This document shows, piece after piece, positions 56,640 through 64,000 of a stretch of DNA of 64,000 nt (its first letter is position 1; each line of letters starts with the position of its first letter). A program made the translations under genes and the position numbers. The DNA lies in the NCBI RefSeq assembly GCF_026151205.1, contig NC_087078.1, forward strand, positions 2,419,675 to 2,483,674. Direction: 5' to 3'. The notes beneath the pieces were generated by a model. The model saw only the letters and a program-made list of their open reading frames with translations, was not told the origin of the DNA and searched no databases. Source of the stretch: Bolinopsis microptera (taxonomy: Eukaryota > Ctenophora > Tentaculata > Lobata > Bolinopsidae).

Positions 56640-56740
56640 GCACTGGAGTTCCCCGGATCGGGTGATCCGGAGTGGCTAATCCGGAGTACTAGCTGAATGC
56701 TGATCCCGGAGTAGCTGATCCGGACCGGATTGTAAGGAAA
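56640..56740 (+). repeat. Cluster of GATCCGGAGT-like units
   Basis: CCCGGATCGGGTGATCCGGA, GGCTAATCCGGAGTACTAGC, then GCTGATCCCGGAGTAGCTGA and TCCGGACCGG: four to five variant units. TCCGGATCAG units also lie left of the hAT-like element near 53498, in inverted sense relative to these. Confidence 0.7.
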
Positions 56741-56890
56741 GGAACGACCGAATTCCGGATGTTTGCGCATCTGGCGTATGTACTTTGTAGACCGTTTTGT
56801 TTCAATTTGTGCAGGGGAAACTGAGTTACAATTTTCTAGTCATTACTCGCAGCTGGTAGTAGAAACGCACACTACTAGATGGTCTGATGT

Positions 56891-57157
56891 TTGATTTGCG
56901 AATATGCCGTATACTCGTATAAAACAAGCTCGTTAGTTCACGGAGAAATTCTGGGGATTCTGCTGCCTTCATTAGAGAGCAGTTGTGAGAGAGTTTACAT
57001 GGATGATGAGATAATAGGTACTGTTAGTGTGGATTTATACGGTAAATACGATGTAGGAACAAAAACTGAGGAAAGACTTATGATCATTAGTTCATGTTAC
57101 GGAAGTTATCTGACTTTATTTATGACTCCATCATGTAAACTGGTGGTAATTAAGTAA
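56891..57157 (+). CDS. Unidentified open frame, exon-like composition
   Basis: An 88-codon plus-strand frame ending TAA at 57157, with protein-like content (for example MDDEIIGTVSVDLYGKYDVG). The first in-frame ATG is at about 57000. Directly downstream (57180-57230) GTGGATTCATACTGGAATAC repeats, with changes, the frame's own GTGGATTTATACGGTAAATA. That indicates a local duplication of this piece. No family recognised. Confidence 0.27.
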   Translation: MICEYAVYSYKTSSLVHGEILGILLPSLESSCERVYMDDEIIGTVSVDLYGKYDVGTKTEERLMIISSCYGSYLTLFMTPSCKLVVIK

Positions 57158-58434
57158 AAGGTGCTCTGAAGTCTCATCGTGGATTCATACTGGAATACAA
57201 TGTAGAAACGAACGTTAGAGTGAAGACAGATGTTCAACATTTCCATACAACAGGTTCTTTATCTCATTCTAAAGGTGCCTTAAGAGAGACTAGGTGTAAG
57301 TGACGTCAGGACTCAGCTCGGACTAACGATCAACTTATGAGTCACAGATGTGGTCCATGTAGACCGCCGCTTCTTTTCTATCAACCAGATATACAGAGAG
57401 ACCCAACTGAGCTAGATAGCTAGAGAATTTAACTCGGCACTTTTGCAAGAGTTGTTGTAGGGATAGTGTTTTAGGTCAAAGGAGGCCACAAAAATTCTTA
57501 AGACTTGTCAATCGACAAATAATAATGATACAGAATAATTACAAACTCAGTACGGTACATCAAACAAACTGTATTTTCTTCTGAGAAAACTATTTGCCGA
57601 ATGAATTCGTGAGCCTATTTTCAAAATATATTTGACTCTGTCCGAAATGCTTAGAAATCTTGGAGCCTTGTTTTGTCCTAACCTCTGACTGCAACGAAGG
57701 GTTTGCAACAAATGTAAGCTTGGTGAAGAAAAATATCTTGTAGCATCTAAAACGTGTTGCTGTAATATTGTATATTTTATTAAGTTTTATAACATGTGCA
57801 GTAGAAGTTTTAGTAGGTATTAATTTGCATTATTATATCATAACATAGCACTATTTACCTTATATCAGGCGGTCAGTTTACCGTGTGAAGTCTCAATATT
57901 TTCATACAATTATTGTATAAACTATGTTTTTGAATAGATAAAAACGTAAAAAATGTATATATAAAGCGAGACGATATATATGTGTTTATTCGTACCATTT
58001 TACTGACACCACGGCATCAACTTTAACACGACTTTCCGCGGAAACCGTAAAAGATAAAAAACTTAAACTTTTTTGGCTGGGTCAGATGCCTTAATGGCCT
58101 TCAAATCAGCATGAAAGAATAAAAAATTGGCCAATGAATAAGAATTTTAGTGCCAAAAATTTGGACCCCCAAGTGGTGTAAAAAACGCGAATTAAATAGG
58201 TAATAATTATTTTAGTCTCTTGAGTCTTGACACCATTTTAGGGTTAGACGGGTTCCTGCTAGTAGTATATACTAATAACTAACCAACATGAAATAATTCG
58301 AGCAGTGAACCACAAAAACCGTTTTCAGTTTTGTTTTACGAACGCTTCCAGACAAAAATCTACCACTGTAATATATTGAGACTATCAGTCTTGCAGAATA
58401 CAAATTACAAGTACAGTATCACAGTATGACTTTC
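57158..58434. other. AT-rich unassigned DNA
   Basis: Nothing supported apart from the diverged duplicate of the preceding frame at 57180-57230. Confidence 0.45.
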
Positions 58435-58438
58435 TTAA

Positions 58439-59263
58439 GGCCACAGGGGGGGGTCCGAGGTCGAAAAAAAGTTTTTTGCCAGTTGGCAGACCACGTACTA
58501 TCTGACGCTTGCACACCACCCTTAGCCCCCCAGAGCGACTAGTTTGTCGTAAAATAGAGGTTAACTATTGCCTTTTTAATCAGTTAACCTCACAAATAAC
58601 CAGTTCTTAACATTTTGTTGCTCTCATCACAAGTTAAACTTATCAATGGGTATCAATTGGCCATCCAATGTGAACAGAACTATTATATGTCCTTTAATTG
58701 TTGGAAAATTGAGGTTAACATATTTTCTCAGAATCATGGTCTTTTGACTCTCCTGAACAATTTATTTACCACCTCAAAAACCTATCTTCTTCTAGAGCTT
58801 TTATCCATTTCACCTCAAATTTGGAACTTATGTTCCTGACATAAATTTAAAAGTTTGTTATGTAACGATTGTTGTAATTTTGCTCCTAACTCTTTTTATG
58901 AGGTTAACCATTTTAAATTTTGTAAATTTTGTAATTCTCACTCATGGTTAACCTCATATCTCAGCTTTGGAGCAAAATATCATAAATCGTTACATAACAA
59001 AAACTCAAAATACCTTTAAGAACATTGTTGCCAAGTTACAAGGTTCTAAGTCATAAACTAAAAAAGAAGATAGATTTTGAACACAATTGCATTTAAAGTT
59101 TTCATTTACAATAGAATTACAGGTAAACCTCAAAATTTAACGCGCGATATCTTCAAATAGGAAACTTTGTTTTCGGTAAGGACAAAAGCATTTGAAAATT
59201 TAGATCGAGCTCTACAAAATATCTCAAAATCTCAAAATTGACCTCGGACCCCCCCCTGTGGCC
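58439..59263. mobile_element. piggyBac-like MITE, 825 bp
   Basis: TTAA lies outside both ends (58435-58438 and 59264-59267). The ends are perfect inverted repeats: GGCCACAGGGGGGGGTCCGA then GGTC at left, exact complement at right, 24 bp including eight consecutive G/C. TTAA targets are diagnostic of piggyBac and its relatives, although the known piggyBac end usually starts CCC or GGG. The 74-codon internal frame (58615-58839) is not a transposase. Confidence 0.88.
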
Positions 59264-59267
59264 TTAA

Positions 59268-59815
59268 CGACGCACTTATCATAAACAAAACCCACTTATT
59301 GATCGGTGACATGTCTTTTAAAACTGTTAAATCAGTAAATACGTTTCCAACTTTAAAGATATCACTTAGCATTTAGCAGTCAGAAGCTCATATCACTTAG
59401 TACTTACATGAAGATCTTTCCAAACGCCCAGTTTGCCTTTCACGTTCAGTCGAAGTCTACAACGACGGTCGTGATTGAATATATACTACGACGGATAAAA
59501 CTAAAATATGGAGAAAACGAGTTAGAAAGAAGAGATTACGAAATGATCTCATTCTAAACGAATTTTAGCATGAACCGGTTTTAAACCTAGCTTTCTTATC
59601 ACGAATGATTACCCGTAATTTATACGATTTAGACATTTCCTATTTACTTATTTGAATTCAGCGTATAATTAGGTTAGACCCCGGCTAAATATTATGAGAT
59701 TCTGAATATATGGGCACTGATTTAGTACCAAAAATGTTAATGACACCCTTGTGGAACACGGTAGATGGAGATTTTATTATGAAAGGTCTCGAACAAGATC
59801 AAATTTCAATATATT
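59268..59815. other. AT-rich DNA, no gene seen
   Basis: Nothing supported on either strand. Confidence 0.5.
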
Positions 59816-60056
59816 AGATTGAAAATTTTACTTGATTCACAATTTCAAGTTTCGACGAATAAAATTACATGTTCTATAAGTTAACTTAATAAATAACAGA
59901 CTTATTTCATTACGAAGTTGCCAACACCACGTACTGGATTGAAAATTTTACTTGATTCACAATTTCAAATTTCAACGACTAAACTATCATGTTCTATAAG
60001 TAAAACTTAATTAATAAAATACTTATTTCATTACGACGTTGCCAGCGTCACGGACT
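59816..60056 (+). repeat. 120-bp tandem duplication
   Basis: Units 59816-59935 and 59936-60056 both begin GATTGAAAATTTTACTTGAT and end with ACG(A/T)-CGTTGCCA(A/G)C followed by a CACG block and TACTGG or GACTAG. About 90% identical by eye. Confidence 0.9.
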
Positions 60057-60147
60057 AGTTAAGAAGTCAATTGATTTCAATGTGGCAGCTTGTGCGAAAT
60101 CTCGTAACATCTTGGAGGCATACTCAACGCTATCAAGCAAAGTCATA

Positions 60148-60650
60148 GCTCGCAAATCATGACCGTTCTGATCATATCCTTAAAATGTTACTAGCATCAT
60201 GTGCACATCGCACGCTTTGATGCATTAAGAAATACATATTTAACAAAAGGTAAAGCAGCATTTTCATTAAAGGTACGTGCTACTGAAGGGGTGCCGTACA
60301 CGCAAATTAAATGTATCCTTCAAGTCGCTATTTTAAATATAACGGCGAATTCTTAATACAATGGAAAATTCCTCGAGGCGCAACTTACACTGCTGCAAGA
60401 TGAACTTGTAAGAAAATGAGCTTTTCTCGTGTTGCAATGTCTCATGTTGTAATGTCTCGAAGAGTCTCGAAATGTGAGCCTGTATTTTTTGCAAAACTTA
60501 TGGCAAATTGGGAACTCGCAGATGACGTTTGGATCATATCCTTATAAGATTTGTATCATGTGCATTGTGCATTAAAAGAGTTTGCATGGCACGTACTATA
60601 CATACTATGTCACGCATTGTTTGATACATTAACTGATACATAAAACAAAA
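60148..60650 (+). repeat. Diverged direct duplication, ~350-bp period
   Basis: CTCGCAAATCATGACCGTTC then TGATCATATCCTTA (60150-60183) recurs as CTCGCAGATGACGTTTGGAT then CATATCCTTA (60514-60545). Both are followed by ATCATGTGCA and a GCATTAA-containing stretch. Old duplication with many changes. Confidence 0.65.
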
Positions 60651-60737
60651 GCCTCCTATTACAATTTAGCAGCTCTTCACAAAACATTTATAATCGAGAT
60701 TTAAAATATTCTCAAACTTTTGTCTTTTTAGTTTGAT

Positions 60738-61150
60738 ACTCAAGATAAGAGATAATCAGCCAAGCACCGACGACATAATCACATAACTCATCCAGGAACT
60801 TCTGGAACAGCTTATCTGGTTACATGGAAACAAATTTATCTGATGGGTCAGTGAACATATTATCTTATCAGATGTGAACTTTACTCATAATATTTGAATG
60901 GCCACCACTACCGAATATCAGGTGATAAGAATCAAGCATCAGTTAGTTATCATATAACCTATTGTAAAACTTATCTTGAAAGTTTTCTGATAATACACCA
61001 GGAAACGTCTGATAATTGATAAGAATATACCGGAAAAGATATCTGATAAGATATGAAACAAAAAAGTATCCAATAAGATATTATCTCATCAGTCATGTTT
61101 AAATCCTGATTAGAAATCACGATAAAATATCAGGATAATATATATCAGGG
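60738..61150. promoter_or_regulatory. Dense cluster of GATA-type sites
   Basis: More than 15 WGATAR or YTATCW matches in about 410 bp, for example AGATAAGAGATAAT (60740), CTTATCTGG, ATTATCTTATCAGATG (60861), GGTGATAAGAA, CTGATAATTGATAAG (61011) and ATCTGATAAGATA (61044). Spacing is irregular, with both orientations present. It could be a GATA-factor enhancer or a degraded TGATAA microsatellite. An AT palindrome follows at 61135-61180. Confidence 0.45.
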
Positions 61151-61429
61151 GATTATATATAATATATTATATATATCAGGGGATTGATCGTAAGCTTACC
61201 AACTCGTTATCTTCGTACAACTCTCCGACTACCCATGCGATGGAACGACAACAAATAATCGAAATTGATCAGCTGCAACCAGAAACGCCTTCACAAGCCC
61301 TTCCAAAAAATCCGGTTAGTACCGAAAACAACCCAAGATTCTTACTCGCAAACAAAAACTCTCACAAACAATAAATGACAAGGTAAACAAACCGTTAAGC
61401 GCACGCAACAACTGCCGGCAGAGAAATAA

Positions 61430-61525
61430 ATGGTATATATAAAACTAGTGCTGTACACACAGTAAACGTCCTGAAATAGCGCGCACGGCGGCAGGATATA
61501 TATACGGCCGGTCACGTGATCCAGC
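61430..61525. promoter_or_regulatory. Compact promoter-like site with opposed TATA sequences and E-box
   Basis: TATATATAAAA on the plus strand (61433-61443), GCGCGCACGGCGGCAG (61480), TATATATA (61497-61504) and CCGGTCACGTGATCC (61508-61522). In minus sense the order is E-box, TATATATA, GC-rich downstream, which fits a core promoter. A 101-codon minus-strand frame (61342-61647) spans the region but would run through the promoter, so it is not called. Confidence 0.4.
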
Positions 61526-61650
61526 CACAACTTCAAGAGTAGACCATAATTAGCTGCGTTGCAACATGCACTGCGAGGTCTACGGACTGGCAGGGTGGAT
61601 ATTAATAGAGCGCATCCGCCAATGCAGGCTACAATAATAGCAGACACAAC

Positions 61651-63084
61651 AGGGTATTTTTAGGTGGCAGCAGCAGCTACAGCTAACAAGACATATCTAC
61701 AAATACTGCAGACAAGGAGGACAATTTGTAGTGAAAGCAAGGATCATTTCAGAAAGTGGGGTGGAATTATCCTGGCATGAATTCAATGATGACTGGAGTG
61801 GTGGCGGGCGGGAGGATGATGACTGCATGGGAAAGGAAAGCTACCGGCTCACGTTTCTGAGCTAATTCACTTGCTGCACGCCGGCTGTATGACAACCACA
61901 GTCGATAACAATCGGTTCCTGTAACTCCAAAATGATGCCAATTTGCAGCTCATAACGCGAGGATGGTGCTCCGCCACAGAAATGCTCATAAATCGTAGGT
62001 CATACACTACTGCTCGATGATAATGCTAATACATCATATGGAGTGCTACGGTATGGAGGATTCGAGAGAAGTAATAAGACTTCAGCCGATGTGCTTTATT
62101 CTGCGGTTTTAAAACTTTCCGGTGGTAATGGCTTCACTTTACAGATTAGAGGCTGCTTTAACAGCTTGCAAACAGCTCTGTTCAGCTTTATAGCCAGAGC
62201 CATCAAACGGTATAAATAAACAGTTGTACAGAGAACTAGGCGTATGAGATGAGTGCGACAATGTTATTTTACATGTCGCTCTAATTGACTAGTTTAAAGA
62301 TCTTAGGTAAAAACGAGGGAGGAAAAATAGTGAACAGTCAAAACTGTTCACAGCTGTGCAATAATATCTCTCTCCGTAGAGCCATTTTTCTCCCTCTTTT
62401 GGTTGCGCTACATTAGAAAAAGCGTGTTACATATTATCTCGTTTAGAGACCACCTTGGAAAGCTATTTCCACTCTCTCCAAATCTGCAAATCTGCTTAAT
62501 TTAGATTGTAGTGAAGTCCAGTACGGAACGCGGTGACTAAATTTATCGTTAATCTCTCTCTCCGGATATGCTACTTCGGTTGGGTAAATTTATCTCATTC
62601 TGGATTTTAATTACTAAACGATTAATTAGCAGGGAAGATGTTAGTTCCACAGAATCCACAATTTTTAGCATCTGCACTCTGCAGAATATTGGAAGACTTG
62701 TTCTATATTAAATTATCAGCGTATAAATAAACTGCACGATGCACAACACAGCCGCAAAAGCAATTTCAGCGGAACTCAAATTGCATAAAACCACATCGGA
62801 AGTCGCTTATCGTTAATGAACCATGCAGAGAAAGCGGAGATGATCATTAAGATCCACAGACTGGAAAACAGAACTAAAGAGATAACTTAAGGAGACACAT
62901 AATTGGAAAAGCTCGAGTCTGCACTCATGAGTTCTCTCTCTCTCTCTCTCTCTTGAGTCTAAGTTGGTGGTGGTGAGTTTGGGGAGGGAGGATTTACAGA
63001 TTTAATCATCATTGTTAACAGCTTATCGGTTAAGCTGGCCTAGCCCTAATCGAATTGTACCCCTAATCACCCCATGGGAAATAA
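61651..63084. other. Unassigned DNA
   Basis: Includes AGTGAACAGTcaaaACTGTTCACA at 62330-62353, a 10-bp perfect inverted repeat, and a short (CT)n run at 62936-62954. No exon chain found. Confidence 0.45.
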
Positions 63085-63342
63085 ATGTGGAGGATATCCC
63101 TTCTTGATGGTGCACTCAGCACTCAGCAGTGTGTACTTGCAGAGTTACAGATATTAGCAGACATGTCTGATTGCACTACAAATATGGTGAAAGCCAAAAC
63201 AATTTATATATTGGTATTGCTGCAACCAGCAGTACAGTATTCATTTTCCCAAGCTATCCGAAAATTAGTAAATCGTTACAAATTACAGGGAATATTTGGA
63301 ACAAAATTCGCAATTACTAATTACTATACAGCTGTTCCATAA
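63085..63342 (+). CDS. Unidentified open frame (hypothetical)
   Basis: Eighty-five codons from ATG 63085 to TAA. Composition is protein-like, with a charged helical end (for example SQAIRKLVNRYKLQGIF). A second 75-codon frame (63395-63622) follows in another frame. Neither has a convincing splice or poly(A) context and no family was recognised. Confidence 0.22.
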   Translation: MWRISLLDGALSTQQCVLAELQILADMSDCTTNMVKAKTIYILVLLQPAVQYSFSQAIRKLVNRYKLQGIFGTKFAITNYYTAVP

Positions 63343-63622
63343 TGGAAGGTATGGTTAATTGTTTTACGTCAACTTTGCCCTTCAATAACATCTGTTGTTT
63401 TCGACAGATTGCAAATATTTTGGGATCAGTCCAAAAGAAGCTGCACTGAACTTGTTAAAGGGCTTCTCGCCAGCTAGCTTTTACAACTTTAAATATCTCG
63501 GAGGTTATTTATGGACCTTTTCTTCTCTGCTACTGTTTACAATGGAACACGATGTAATGTTTTCATCCCCGAATTTAAGACACTTAAAATTTGATCAGGG
63601 ATATTTTGATATATTAAAATAA

Positions 63623-64000
63623 AGGGATCTAAACTGCGTCCAATAAAATGTAACAAAATCGTCAGGGTCTTCAGTTGAACCCCAGTACGTGTGCATGGGG
63701 GAGAAATCTAAATATTATCATAACGAGACAAAGTAAATTATAAGTATTCATCACATATTATGTACTTTAAACAATTAGTAAACCAGGAAATGTAGAATCA
63801 CGAACTGCCAGGTCTAATGCGAACCCGTTATTCTCCAATCTATATTGTAGTTCCGGGTCCCGCATTTCAAAGGGCCGATACCCCAAAATCTCCAAAACAG
63901 TCAACAACCATCATTGTGATCATAAACCAGGATAGAAATTTATGAAGTTCATCATAGTTGTAACCAGGTACAGGGTGGTAAAATGCCATTTTCCTGAAAA
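63623..64000. other. AT-rich DNA to the window end
   Basis: No feature supported. Confidence 0.5.

Noticed and set aside
61342-61647. A 101-codon minus-strand frame rich in Cys and Leu
   Set aside because: It runs through a TATA/E-box promoter-like site and has no recognised domain.

Overview
This window looks like non-coding-rich nuclear DNA from an invertebrate animal. It is AT-rich, has no operon-like gene packing, and its only convincing gene is split into exons with GT-AG introns of about 0.6-2 kb and matching codon phases. It carries long (GA)n tracts, TTAGGG-type telomere-like repeats, a 47-bp satellite and many small inverted-repeat transposons. TTAGGG telomeres fit most animals except insects and nematodes. 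I cannot name the species or phylum from sequence alone.

Layout. 1-18 kb: mostly unassigned AT-rich DNA with (GA)n tracts, a 0.3-kb tandem duplication (5.3-5.9 kb), a decayed SAP-like coding remnant (12.0-12.3 kb), an array of ten perfect 22-bp repeats each carrying a CACGTG E-box (14.6-14.8 kb) and a 340-bp inverted-repeat element (15.85-16.19 kb). 18-27.4 kb: the main gene, on the minus strand, encoding a two-finger C2H2 zinc-finger protein of at least 368 residues. Eight exons are phase-consistent; the first is less secure and the last coding exon is ambiguous. Its introns hold minisatellites and two antisense open frames. 27.4-31.3 kb: a probable upstream/promoter region with (GA)n.

31-43 kb is a transposon-rich block: a mariner-like element (31.3-32.1 kb), a local duplication (32.8-35.6 kb) whose first copy was invaded by a 768-bp TIR element and whose second copy preserves the near-empty site, a 608-bp element with a 9-bp target duplication (37.6-38.2 kb), and two pogo/Tigger-like elements, the larger packed with a recurring TGTGACAAAGTAAAC motif. 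Between them a CCAAT/E-box promoter-like stretch precedes a candidate first coding exon at 40,151.

44-53 kb: an E-box cluster, a promoter-like segment with E2F-, CRE- and CCAAT-like sites (46.0-46.3 kb), a large inverted repeat with arms of about 420 bp (47.1-50.1 kb), and two phase-compatible minus-strand exons (51.76-52.28 kb) of an unidentified gene. 53.9-56.5 kb: a hAT-like element that has enclosed telomere-like repeats, then a 1.8-kb satellite of 47-bp units. 56.5-64 kb: unassigned open frames, a piggyBac-like TTAA element (58.4-59.3 kb), two duplicated blocks, a dense GATA-site cluster and a compact TATA-containing promoter-like site (61.4-61.5 kb).

Only the zinc-finger gene is a strong protein call. 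No tRNA, rRNA, snRNA or CRISPR array was recognised. No recognisable transposase or reverse transcriptase was read, so the elements appear non-autonomous.
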